From NCBI GenBank assembly GCA_002449845.1, contig DJXW01000034.1, positions 210,009 to 274,008 of the forward strand: a DNA stretch of 64,000 nucleotides. Direction: 5' to 3'. Shown here piece after piece: positions 27,924-36,002 of this stretch. The DNA is from Prevotella sp. UBA6994 (lineage in GTDB: Bacteria; Bacteroidota; Bacteroidia; Bacteroidales; Bacteroidaceae). The notes beneath the pieces are model-generated. The model did not search any database and was not told where the DNA came from. It saw nothing but the letters and a program-made list of their open reading frames with translations. Within the stretch, counting starts at the first letter, position 1, and each line of letters opens with the position of its first letter. Made by a program: the position numbers and the translations under genes.

Positions 27924-28109
27924 TTAGAACTCATCAGCCCAGACGTTCTTGCCTCTGGGAAGAATGTTATCCTCTTCATCAAAGAATCCACCTTTTGCTC
28001 CCTCACTAAAACCATCATCGATTTCCGTATTGGAAATAGTCACCATGATTCTCTCATGTTTCATGAAGAGCATTTTTGTCATGGGTTTCAAATACAATTT
28101 CTTTTTCAT
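27924..28109 (-). CDS. Small 61-residue peptide, unknown function
   Basis: MKKKLYLKPMTKMLFMKHERIM... then an acidic, Gly-rich second half (DDGFSEGAKGGFFDEEDN) ending NVWADEF. It has an unusually good Shine-Dalgarno, GGGAGGA at 28117-28123 seven bases before the ATG, which supports a real gene. It starts 17 bases after the stop of the 1.2-kilo-residue surface protein, so the two share a transcript. Small peptides with an MKKxYxKP opening and an acidic tail ending in a W-D/E motif are common as hypothetical proteins in Prevotella (from memory). No signal peptide cleavage site is clear. Function unknown. Confidence 0.7.
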   Translation of the reverse strand: MKKKLYLKPMTKMLFMKHERIMVTISNTEIDDGFSEGAKGGFFDEEDNILPRGKNVWADEF

Positions 28110-28126
28110 TGTTCTGTCCTCCCAAG

Positions 28127-31100
28127 TTATTTAATGATTACTTTCTTACCATTCACGATGTAAACACCCTTACGAGCATTGTTTACTCGCTGTCCGTTGA
28201 GATTATAAATCCCACCATCCACAGTGTCCTTTTCCACGGCATTGATTCCTGTTGCCGAGCCTTCACCAACGTAGAACATCAACTTGGCGGCATTTGGGTC
28301 GCTGCTTGAAATAGCCAAGTAAGCCTTATGTGCAGATGCAGTACGAGCATTTTCCGTTCCCACTCTGAAGAAGCTCTCTTTGCCATTCTGCTTACCATAC
28401 ATATAATAAGTAGTGGTGTTGTCAGATAACAATGTTTTGCTTTCTGCACCTGTACCTACGAGTAAGTTGCCGTCAACGCTGTCATAGTCTTTTCCTGCAT
28501 AAACGTTAGCCGTATAATCTCCAGCTTCACCTTCTACGTAGATACCCGTTCCAGCTGGTACTTTCTCTACTTCCTGTGTGGTGCAGATACCATTGTCACC
28601 AGTTCCGGTGATGATGTAAACTTTCAATCCAGCTTCAATGGCATCAGAGAAGTCGAGTGCATTCTCAGAACTATAGGTGGTTCCAACAAATCCAGTCTTG
28701 ATGGTAACGGTCTCTTGTTTTACCTTGAAGAGTTCTATATTTGAAATAACGACATTATGTGTATTGCTATCGGCACCAGGTGTCTGGAAATTGATTACGT
28801 AATTTCCAGCATCAGCGGTCGTGAATACAATATAGAATTGTTGTGGTGTATTGTCAGCATTATCAGCACGCACACTTGTATTGTACTGTTGGTAAACAGA
28901 AGTGAATCCTTCAGGACCTGTTACATTCATACGTAGCGGTTTGCCTGTAGAACCCCATCCTGCAAAGTCAACTTTTACATAATAAGTGGTATTAGCTTTC
29001 AGAGGCATTGAGTAACCAATTTCTTGATCACCATAGAAATACATGGAGCCACGATTACTATTTGTACCGTCAAAACGGAGGAATAGACCAGAATTGGTTT
29101 CGTTAAATTCAGAAAGACGCCTTTGTTCATCAGGGTTAAAAGCACGAGAATGGTAAGAGCCACCCAATGTATTGTTACTCATGCGCCAACCAGCGGGAGC
29201 TCCATTATTCTCTGCTTGAGCAAATGTACCGTCGAATACGGCATTCATTTCTTCTGAGTTCTTATTCCAACTTACCGCATTAAGAACTTCTGTTGCCTCA
29301 TTTACACTGGTCTTACTATTCTTGATGGTTTGGTCAATGGCTTTAGCTGCTGCAAGGGCATTGAGAGCTGCAATATTAGTATAAGGTGCAAATTCGCCTT
29401 TCTCAAAACCAAGAACATTGTCCTCTGCGGTGGTGATGGCACTATTTAATGCTGCATAATCTTCCTCTTTTGCGATGTTTTCATCGCTATAATATGTCAA
29501 AGTGAAATCCTGATAAGCACACCATTGTCCGTTTCCACGAAAGCGGCTGGGCTGATGGATTCCGTAATTGAGTGTTCCAGTCTCTGCACCGTCATCAGCT
29601 GATACATACACGAAGAGTTCTGTTTCGTAATTACCCGCATTAAGGGCTGCTTGACTACCAGCTGGGTTGTTGGGATAATATTTACCATTAGCGTCTCGAT
29701 AGTCGTTTCCACTTACCCATGCTGCATTGGCTGGGAAGTCGAATACTGAATAAAGTTGTGTTTTGGCATTGTTACCGTAAAGGTAAACGTTACTGCGAGC
29801 TCCAGCTGCAGCATCAACAATCTCATTCCATGTCAGGCGATAGTAAGCTTTTGCGGTGAGTTTATAAAGACCAGGTTTCAGTCCGCTCACGGTGTTCTCA
29901 TAATATTTTACGCCATTACCAGACCATTCTGTACCAGCACTTACTTGATATCTTTCCGCCCAAGTTACTTCATCGATGGTAACAGATTCAGCAGCATAGT
30001 CTGATTCGAGTTTAGCTTTTAAGCTGTTTCTGTCTGTTATTCCTTCCATGCCAGCATCAGTAGCGGCAGTGGCTGCCTGTTGGTCTTTCAGGGCTTCCAT
30101 GTAAGTGTTGTGTTCTGCTGCTGGTTCAAATGTCCACACAAGACCATTGTCATTACTTTGCATCCATGTGCCACCATCTGTTCCCAACCTCTTTCCGTAT
30201 GAACCGTTATCATTCATATTGATGATATAATAACCACCATCGGTTGCTTCTACCTTCCAATTGGGGTAGGTTGTGTTGTCTGTGTAAACTGTTCCCCCAT
30301 TTCCTGCGTCAAACAGTTTCAAGTTGCTGTCAATGAAAGTAAATGTTGTGATACCATCATAGTTGGTCTGAACATGGATTGGCAGACCAAACTCTTCCAT
30401 GCGAGCACGCGTGTTATAGCTTGAACCTCTACCTACATAACGACCTTGAGCATCGCGCAAGAAGTAGTAACCATCGGCAATCACTGGCTCGACATTATTG
30501 AGAACGATACTATTATTATCCGTTGATGCCTTTACGTAATAGGTTATGCCGGCGGGAATGATAACTGAGCTTTCACTGAAGGTGGTAGTTACAGTATTTT
30601 CATCGGAAAGTAGAATGGTGTTGCCTTCCGTTGTGTAAACAATGTCACTCAGGTTATTTGCAGTAATAGCATATCTACTCTCTTTGGTAGTTGAAAATTT
30701 ATACCATTGACCAGCTTGCATTGTGCCATCTTCTGGTAAATCAATAGCTTTGGCATCAATCGTAGGTTCAACGAAATACAGTCTGAATTTATCCACCACT
30801 GTCCAGTCGTAACCAATTAGAGTTTCTTTCTTGACACCAAATCGGAGCGTGTTGTTGCTCACAAGGACTTCTACGGATTGGAATGGGTACTTGTCTGCTT
30901 GGAAATAGTAGCAAGCTGCTTCACGACTATCTGGAATATATCCTTCAGTAGCTTGTATAGTACGACCTCCCAAGCCAGATTCCGTTGCACCTACTGTAAC
31001 TGATTGAACATCAACAGTGGCATCATTCGCATAGAGTTTGGCATTGGCGGCGAAATTATCACTTGGTGCGATGCCATCTCTATAGAATCCCTGAACTGAG

Positions 31101-31828
31101 AAACGATATTTACCATTGGGGACATTTTCAATGATTTTGTAAACATCATAGTTTGCATTCCATACTTCGCCACACTTATCACGCCACGTTCCATTCTTAT
31201 TATATCCTTCCATTCCCCACGAACCAGATGTCCATGACTGTTCGGGGTTGTAGATGTTATAATAGTATGAAGTATTTGGATCGTTGATATACTTATAAGT
31301 AATGTCTAATGGGTCAGCAGCTGCAAATTTTGCATCACGTTCTTCTTGTGAAATGAGCATCCACTGGGTATTCTCCAATGTCCATGTATCACCTGCAGAA
31401 ATGGAAGAAATCTGGTCGAAGGTTTTTGCTCCTGTCACCCACATACGGAACTTTTCGGTAGTACCACCCTCCATATAACTTAGATTGTAAACATTGGTTT
31501 TTCCTTCAACGGGTGTAAAGGTGAAATCACAAGCAGCTTGGTCAACAAAGAAACCTGCTCCTAAATAATATAGTTTGTTACCAGAATCGACGTTGGTCTT
31601 GATTCGGAAATTACCATTGTTGCTCTCAAGAGTCATTGGGATTCCAACTTCATCAACGATGGCTTTTGTACCCCAAGAGGAACCGTAAGCAACGAATTTG
31701 TCTGCGCCTACATTGTATAGGTAGAAAGTTCCTTCTCCAACTTCGCTACCTGTCCATGTCTGTGCCTTTACGCTTGCTCCCCCAATCATGAGGATAAGCA
31801 AAGCTAATAATAGTCGTAATTGTTTCAT
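28127..31828 (-). CDS. Very large secreted modular protein with C-terminal sorting-like tail
   Basis: A 1233-residue protein from ATG 31828, chosen because MKQLRLLLALLILMIGGASVKA is a clean signal peptide; an upstream in-frame ATG at 31870 adds 14 residues. An N-terminal module (GTFYLYNVGADKFVAYGSSWGTKA...VGIPM) is repeated near residue 475 (GYYFLRDAQGRYVGRGSSYNTRA...FGLPI), suggesting beta-trefoil or ricin-like units. Galactose-binding-like stretches and a helical region follow. The end, GIYNLNGQRV...GVYIVNGKKVIIK, resembles the short tail of type IX secreted cargo. No catalytic residues are recognised; glycan binding is a guess. A small peptide gene follows on the same strand. Confidence 0.82.
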   Translation of the reverse strand: MKQLRLLLALLILMIGGASVKAQTWTGSEVGEGTFYLYNVGADKFVAYGSSWGTKAIVDEVGIPMTLESNNGNFRIKTNVDSGNKLYYLGAGFFVDQAACDFTFTPVEGKTNVYNLSYMEGGTTEKFRMWVTGAKTFDQISSISAGDTWTLENTQWMLISQEERDAKFAAADPLDITYKYINDPNTSYYYNIYNPEQSWTSGSWGMEGYNKNGTWRDKCGEVWNANYDVYKIIENVPNGKYRFSVQGFYRDGIAPSDNFAANAKLYANDATVDVQSVTVGATESGLGGRTIQATEGYIPDSREAACYYFQADKYPFQSVEVLVSNNTLRFGVKKETLIGYDWTVVDKFRLYFVEPTIDAKAIDLPEDGTMQAGQWYKFSTTKESRYAITANNLSDIVYTTEGNTILLSDENTVTTTFSESSVIIPAGITYYVKASTDNNSIVLNNVEPVIADGYYFLRDAQGRYVGRGSSYNTRARMEEFGLPIHVQTNYDGITTFTFIDSNLKLFDAGNGGTVYTDNTTYPNWKVEATDGGYYIINMNDNGSYGKRLGTDGGTWMQSNDNGLVWTFEPAAEHNTYMEALKDQQAATAATDAGMEGITDRNSLKAKLESDYAAESVTIDEVTWAERYQVSAGTEWSGNGVKYYENTVSGLKPGLYKLTAKAYYRLTWNEIVDAAAGARSNVYLYGNNAKTQLYSVFDFPANAAWVSGNDYRDANGKYYPNNPAGSQAALNAGNYETELFVYVSADDGAETGTLNYGIHQPSRFRGNGQWCAYQDFTLTYYSDENIAKEEDYAALNSAITTAEDNVLGFEKGEFAPYTNIAALNALAAAKAIDQTIKNSKTSVNEATEVLNAVSWNKNSEEMNAVFDGTFAQAENNGAPAGWRMSNNTLGGSYHSRAFNPDEQRRLSEFNETNSGLFLRFDGTNSNRGSMYFYGDQEIGYSMPLKANTTYYVKVDFAGWGSTGKPLRMNVTGPEGFTSVYQQYNTSVRADNADNTPQQFYIVFTTADAGNYVINFQTPGADSNTHNVVISNIELFKVKQETVTIKTGFVGTTYSSENALDFSDAIEAGLKVYIITGTGDNGICTTQEVEKVPAGTGIYVEGEAGDYTANVYAGKDYDSVDGNLLVGTGAESKTLLSDNTTTYYMYGKQNGKESFFRVGTENARTASAHKAYLAISSSDPNAAKLMFYVGEGSATGINAVEKDTVDGGIYNLNGQRVNNARKGVYIVNGKKVIIK

Positions 31829-31896
31829 AATGATATTATTTGTTAATAGTTGATTTACATTTTTCTTCATACTTGTTTAGTTATCGATTTATGGCA

Positions 31897-31904
31897 CAAA
31901 GATA
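31897..31904 (-). promoter_or_regulatory. -7 box (TATCTTTG, minus strand) of the large surface protein gene
   Basis: CAAAGATA on the plus strand reads TATCTTTG on the minus strand, 26 bases before ATG 31870 and 68 before ATG 31828. No TTTG element lies at the normal spacing. Confidence 0.55.
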
Positions 31905-32120
31905 GTAAAAAATAGATAAAGACATGGTATCATTACCTAAAATATTCAAAATAAAATTTGTCATTTTTGTTATTTTCCCAAATGAAAAGAGATGTTCTCA
32001 TCATTTCACTATAAATTCTTCAATGTATTTATTGCGAAATTCCCATACAAAATCATGTTGTTAGCAACTTGCAATCCAGAGTTGAAAACATGAAAAAGCG
32101 AGTTGAAATGTGCCAAATAT

Positions 32121-32191
32121 CATGTTTTTGGTCGTAACATGATATGTTAGTACGCTAACTTATATAGTTATGAGCGTAACTCATATAGTTA
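32121..32191. repeat. Dispersed intergenic palindromic element, copy 2
   Basis: In the 699-base gene-free stretch between the surface protein (minus) and the radical SAM gene (plus). CATGTTTTTGG at 32121 is shared with copy 3. Two palindromic cores follow as direct repeats: TAACTTATATAGTTA (32156-32170) and TAACTCATATAGTTA (32177-32191), joined by TGAGCG. The second is the exact reverse complement of the 48572-48586 core. Beyond this core the similarity with copies 1 and 3 fades. The remainder of the stretch holds a hairpin (32331-32368) and a -7 box; otherwise nothing was recognised. Confidence 0.7.
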
Positions 32192-32330
32192 TGGAACCTA
32201 AAATATAACTTTAAAACGGGGGAAAAACGGTCTGATATTATGCAAATATGCAATAAATATTCATTAATAAAATGTACTGATTTTGTATGTGCTTGATAAT
32301 CTACGAGTTACGATGATTAAGAAAAACAGA

Positions 32331-32368
32331 CATTTTTTCAACTAACTATTCAGTTGAACGAAAAAATG
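32331..32368. other. Hairpin upstream of the radical SAM gene
   Basis: CATTTTTT (32331-32338) pairs with AAAAAATG (32361-32368) and CAACT (32339-32343) with AGTTG (32352-32356); a four-base bulge (AACG) lies on the right arm and the loop is AACTATTC. No gene ends here on the plus strand, so it is not an obvious terminator. It could be an operator or transcript structure. Confidence 0.45.
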
Positions 32369-32466
32369 CCCGTATTTTGGCATCAAAATTCAGAATTTTC
32401 AAGACATATTTAAGATGTGATGAAGATGTTTTCAAGAAAACATTCTTCTATCTCGCAAAAAACATG

Positions 32467-32474
32467 TATTTTTG
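32467..32474 (+). promoter_or_regulatory. -7 box (TATTTTTG) upstream of the radical SAM gene
   Basis: TATTTTTG fits TAnnTTTG and lies 53 bases before the chosen ATG at 32528. The in-frame extension starting at 32417 would place this box inside the coding region, which supports the shorter start. Confidence 0.5.
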
Positions 32475-32527
32475 CAGTCAATGGTAAACAGAGAACTGCC
32501 TTTTTCATCAATGGCAATAAGAGAACA

Positions 32528-33424
32528 ATGGCAACTGAGCAATTATTATATAACGACTTTGGGACGTGGATAAGAACGCAATTTCCGTACCGTGTGCAGA
32601 AGATTTCCGTGAATGCGGGATTCTCCTGTCCTAACCGTGACGGTAGGATTGGGGTAGGAGGGTGTATCTATTGTGATAACAAGACTTTTAACCCTTCGTA
32701 TTGCGCCAACCTCCAGAGCATTACCGAACAAATAGAAGAGGGCAAGCGTTTCTTTGCAAGAAAATACCCTGACATGAAATACTTGGCGTATTTCCAGGCT
32801 TATACCAATACGTATGGAAAGATAGACCATTTGCGTAGATTGTATGAAGAGGCGTTGCAAGTGGACGATGTGGTGGGATTGGTGATTGCCACCCGGCCAG
32901 ATTGCATTTCTGATGAACTCCTTGACTATTTGGAGGAATTAAACCGCCATACTTTCTTGATTGTGGAATATGGGATAGAAAGTGCCAATGATGATACCCT
33001 GAAGCGTATCAACCGTGGACACACTTTTGAATGCAGTAAGCAAGCGGTGGAAAAAACGCACGAAAGAGGAATCTTGGTGGGCGGTCACATTATCTTAGGA
33101 TTGCCAGGCGAAGACCGTGAGGAATGTCTTCGGCAAGCCCCCATCATCTCTGCCTTGCCGCTCGACATCTTGAAAATCCACCAAATGCAAATCATACGTA
33201 ACACGCCTTTGGCAGAGCAATACATGCAGAATCCTTTCCATGTGTTCAGCGTTGAGGAATACGTGGAATTGGTGGTGGATTATATTTCTCTGCTACGTAA
33301 GGACTTGGTCTTGGAACGATTTGTCAGTCAGTCGCCAGCCGACCTTCTCATAGCTCCCAAGTGGGGATTAAAAAACCATGAGTTTACGGCATTGGTGAGG
33401 AAGGCTCTTAGAGGTAAGAGGTGA
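32528..33424 (+). CDS. TIGR01212-type radical SAM protein (YhcC-like)
   Basis: A 298-residue protein from ATG 32528 (MATEQLLYNDFGTWIRTQFP). The radical SAM cluster motif is the family-specific one with widely spaced cysteines: SCPNRDGRIGVGGCIYCDN. The later LPGEDREE motif and the LDILKIHQMQIIRNTPLA segment are typical of the TIGR01212/YhcC group, whose E. coli member has no settled substrate. The longer frame from 32417 includes a promoter box and shows no homology. It is a single-gene unit, divergent from the surface protein operon. Confidence 0.88.
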   Translation: MATEQLLYNDFGTWIRTQFPYRVQKISVNAGFSCPNRDGRIGVGGCIYCDNKTFNPSYCANLQSITEQIEEGKRFFARKYPDMKYLAYFQAYTNTYGKIDHLRRLYEEALQVDDVVGLVIATRPDCISDELLDYLEELNRHTFLIVEYGIESANDDTLKRINRGHTFECSKQAVEKTHERGILVGGHIILGLPGEDREECLRQAPIISALPLDILKIHQMQIIRNTPLAEQYMQNPFHVFSVEEYVELVVDYISLLRKDLVLERFVSQSPADLLIAPKWGLKNHEFTALVRKALRGKR

Positions 33425-33458
33425 GGTTTTTAGAGAAAAAGAGGTGAGAGGTGAGAGA
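33412..33458. repeat. Short purine-rich GAGGTGAG repeats after the radical SAM gene
   Basis: Several imperfect copies of GAGGTGAG / GAGGTAAG run across the end of the gene and beyond, separated by a TTTTTAGAGAAAAA stretch. It is low-complexity sequence; a biological role is not evident. Confidence 0.45.
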
Positions 33459-33522
33459 TTAGTAATGTTACCCAAACCAACAGTCACTGTTCGCAATAGC
33501 GAGGGAAAGTAAATGGCTGAGA

Positions 33523-34326
33523 TTAGAAAACTGAATAGTTGTCGTCTTCCAACAAGTTTTTAACGGTAATATTGGGATGTTTTTTCATGTATGAATCCAC
33601 CTTTTTGATGAACTCGGTATTAAAGACCCGTTCACCCAAGGATTGGTTGACAGTCCACATCACCTTGCCCATGTGCAAATCCTTTACCTCCTGTGGACGA
33701 GTGTCGAAGTTTTTCAAGGGATAAAGACTCAACAAGTAAAAGCACAGACAATCGGGTACGATGTACGAGCGAGTCATGGATTGCAACTGAGTAACGGAAT
33801 AATCGTATTTCTTGTAAATGGGGTAGTTGCTCCCAAGGTATTTATCCAAGGAAATACCTATGAGATTATCGCCAACGACAATACTTTGGTTCAAGGCTCC
33901 AATCTGCGAATAGATAAGCGGAGTCTTCAATTCAGGAATCCAAGTCTTCAAGGTGTTAAACGCATCGTTGAATTGCTTGTTGATGTCGTCCATGTCTGCA
34001 TATTGCGTTTGCACGTCTGCAATGACCGCTTGCAAGGTGGTGTCTTGATAAAAGTTCAAGAATTTAGAATTGATCTCTGGGTCGCTCACTTCGCCCAATT
34101 CCAACATATCTTCTATCAATGTGCGAGTCTGCATGGGATAGGCAGTGTTCATCTGTTGCAAGGCAGAAAAGTCGCCAGTGGTCAGGTAACGACTCTCTAA
34201 GCGGTCGTATCTCTGAACTTGTATGGTAGAGACAACGACTTCTTCCTCGTTGGGCTTGAGTTTAAACTCGCAAGCCGAAAAGAGTACCGTTAATGCCAAT
34301 AGGAGAGTGTATATCCTTTTAATCAA
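33523..34326 (-). CDS. GldB-like lipoprotein
   Basis: A 267-residue protein with a lipobox (LFSAC, Cys19) after a short signal. The middle contains SIVVGDNLIGISLDKYLGSNYPIYKKYDYSV and VPDCLCFYLLSLYPLKNFD, which match GldB, a gliding-associated lipoprotein of Bacteroidota that is also kept in non-gliding species. Its role there is unclear; the metal-binding-like fold has been suggested to relate to peptidases. It stands alone with a perfect promoter; the other gld genes are not nearby. Confidence 0.78.
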   Translation of the reverse strand: MIKRIYTLLLALTVLFSACEFKLKPNEEEVVVSTIQVQRYDRLESRYLTTGDFSALQQMNTAYPMQTRTLIEDMLELGEVSDPEINSKFLNFYQDTTLQAVIADVQTQYADMDDINKQFNDAFNTLKTWIPELKTPLIYSQIGALNQSIVVGDNLIGISLDKYLGSNYPIYKKYDYSVTQLQSMTRSYIVPDCLCFYLLSLYPLKNFDTRPQEVKDLHMGKVMWTVNQSLGERVFNTEFIKKVDSYMKKHPNITVKNLLEDDNYSVF

Positions 34327-34354
34327 TGCCTACAATCGTTTTAATTTTATTTTG

Positions 34355-34386
34355 CAAAAATACTAAAAAATATTTTCAATTCCAAA
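34355..34386 (-). promoter_or_regulatory. Promoter of the GldB-like gene
   Basis: Minus strand TTTG (34383-34386), exactly 20 bases, TATTTTTG (34355-34362); the start codon is 28 bases further on. Full match to the Bacteroidota consensus. Confidence 0.8.
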
Positions 34387-34493
34387 TTTTAAGCTAAAAA
34401 AATTAAAATATTGGCTTATTTTATTCAAAATCACTTTTATTTGTTAAATCCATGCTGTTTGCGCAGATGATATTTTACACAGATTAACATAAT

Positions 34494-34528
34494 TTTGCTC
34501 GATTCTCCAATAATAATGTCTAACTTTG
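34494..34528 (+). promoter_or_regulatory. Candidate promoter of the second DUF4861 gene
   Basis: TAACTTTG at 34521-34528 fits the -7 consensus; TTTG at 34494-34497 is 23 bases upstream, slightly wide. The chosen ATG (34558) is 29 bases after the box. In-frame codons at 34495 and 34516 lie before or on the box. Confidence 0.5.
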
Positions 34529-34557
34529 CGAAATTAAATCACAAATATTACATATTC

Positions 34558-35787
34558 ATGATAAACTATAAACAAATCATTCCTGTATTTCTCTTGGCTG
34601 CATCATCAATGTATGCACAAGAAACTATTCAATTGCAATTGACTAACCCCATGAAAGTGGATCGCGCAGATGCTCCCATCGTGGTGAATTTGGCGGAATA
34701 CGGAGAAATCAACTCGGCAGTGGTGACGGTAGATGGCATAGAGCAACCTTGCCAGTTGGATGACCTCGATCAAGACGGACGTTTTGACGAATTGGCTTTT
34801 GTCACTGATTTTTCAAAGAAACAGAAAAAGAATGCCATCATCACATTATACCGTACAGGTGAGCCTCGCCAATATGCCGCTCGTACCTATGCTGAGATGG
34901 TGATGAGAAACGGAAAAGTGAAGGAAAAGAACAAACACGACATCTTCCTTTCCAGTATTACAATAGACAAGGAAACGGCAAACAGCAATAGCTATAACGT
35001 ACTGCATCATCATGGTGTAGCATTTGAGAGCGAACTGATTGCCATGAGGATTTACCTTGACCAGCGTCAGACCATCGACCTGTATGGAAAGTTTCGCAAG
35101 GGTTTGGAATTGAAGGAAACGCAATTCTACACCTCTGACGAACAGAAAAAACAAGGATATGGAGACGACGTGCTTTGGGTAGGTAATACGTTTGGACTTG
35201 GTGCCATGAGAGGATGGGATGGCAATGAGCCAACCATGATTAGTGATTTCCAAAGGCGTACACAACGCATCTTGGCAAAGGGTCCGGTGCGCACGATAGT
35301 GGAAGTGGAAGACGATGGTTGGAAAGTGACACCATCTGCCAAACCCGTGAACATGACCATCAGATATACATTGTATGCAGGACACCGCGACTTCGATGTA
35401 GATGTTACATTCAACCGCCAAGTTCCTGAATTGCAATTCTCTACGGGTATCATTAACGTCAAGAACTCTGAGGAGTTTACGGATAAAGATGGTTTGAGGG
35501 CTTGCTGGGGTACGGATTGGCCCGCGTCAGACACCTTGAAATGGAAGCGTGAGACCGTAGGACTCGCCATCTATATGCCCGCTCAATATCGTGTCAAGGA
35601 AATGGAAGCCAACAAGGACAATTATGCTTACGTGGTGAAAGCAGAGGGCAACAAGATTCATTACACGCTCTCTTATACCAGCGACAATGAAAACTTTGGC
35701 TATCATTCTGCCAAGACGTGGTTCGACTATGTGAAAGCATGGCGCAAACAATTGGAAGCACCAATTGAGGTCAAGCGTATCTTGTAA
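34558..35787 (+). CDS. Secreted DUF4861-type protein, second member
   Basis: A 409-residue protein from ATG 34558 (MINYKQIIPVFLLAASSMYAQ, a signal peptide). It shares the layout of the protein at 24279-25499: an N-terminal beta domain (LQLTNPMKVDRADAPIVV), YNVLHHHGVAFESEL, VGNTFGLGAMRGWDG, a central FNR/RYTLYAGHRDF region and a C-terminal GYHSAKTWFDYVKAWRKQL. Function unknown. It is flanked by a divergent GldB-like gene and a tRNA gene and has no evident operon partner, unlike the first copy. Confidence 0.75.
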   Translation: MINYKQIIPVFLLAASSMYAQETIQLQLTNPMKVDRADAPIVVNLAEYGEINSAVVTVDGIEQPCQLDDLDQDGRFDELAFVTDFSKKQKKNAIITLYRTGEPRQYAARTYAEMVMRNGKVKEKNKHDIFLSSITIDKETANSNSYNVLHHHGVAFESELIAMRIYLDQRQTIDLYGKFRKGLELKETQFYTSDEQKKQGYGDDVLWVGNTFGLGAMRGWDGNEPTMISDFQRRTQRILAKGPVRTIVEVEDDGWKVTPSAKPVNMTIRYTLYAGHRDFDVDVTFNRQVPELQFSTGIINVKNSEEFTDKDGLRACWGTDWPASDTLKWKRETVGLAIYMPAQYRVKEMEANKDNYAYVVKAEGNKIHYTLSYTSDNENFGYHSAKTWFDYVKAWRKQLEAPIEVKRIL

Positions 35788-35852
35788 CGTTAAATTATCT
35801 TAAACTCAGACAAAGGTAAAGGCATATATACGGTGTTTAAAATAAATTTTTG

Positions 35853-35860
35853 TAATTTTG
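35853..35860 (+). promoter_or_regulatory. -7 box (TAATTTTG) of the tRNA-Arg gene
   Basis: TAATTTTG fits TAnnTTTG and lies 11 bases before the mature tRNA 5' end. No TTTG at the usual distance. Confidence 0.55.
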
Positions 35861-35871
35861 CACACCGTTTT

Positions 35872-35946
35872 GGTTCCGTAGCTCAGTCGGATTAGAGCAA
35901 CAGCCTTCTAAGCTGTGGGTCTTGGGTTCGAATCCCAACGGAATCA
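35872..35946 (+). tRNA. tRNA-Arg, anticodon TCT
   Basis: A 75-base cloverleaf. The acceptor stem pairs 35872-35878 (GGTTCCG) with 35939-35945 (CGGAATC) with one G-T pair, discriminator A35946. The anticodon arm ACAGC-CTTCTAA-GCTGT gives loop anticodon TCT, reading AGA. The T arm contains GGGTTCGAATCCC. CCA is not encoded. No integrase or att-like duplication was noticed at its 3' end. Confidence 0.95.
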
Positions 35947-35956
35947 CAAAACGTTA

Positions 35957-35989
35957 AATAGAGAGGTGTCCTTACGATACCTCTCTATT
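35957..35989. terminator. Hairpin between tRNA-Arg and the convergent BASS gene
   Basis: AATAGAGAGGT (35957-35967) pairs perfectly with 35979-35989 around an 11-base loop. It lies 10 bases after the tRNA and 13 before the end of the minus-strand transporter gene, so it can stop transcription from both sides; the T-runs are modest. Confidence 0.65.
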
Positions 35990-36002
35990 GCTTTGTTTAA
36001 TG

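Noticed and set aside
35872..35946. tRNA-Arg as an integration site for a mobile element
   Set aside because: No integrase gene, no repeated tRNA 3' end and no island-like genes lie beside it.
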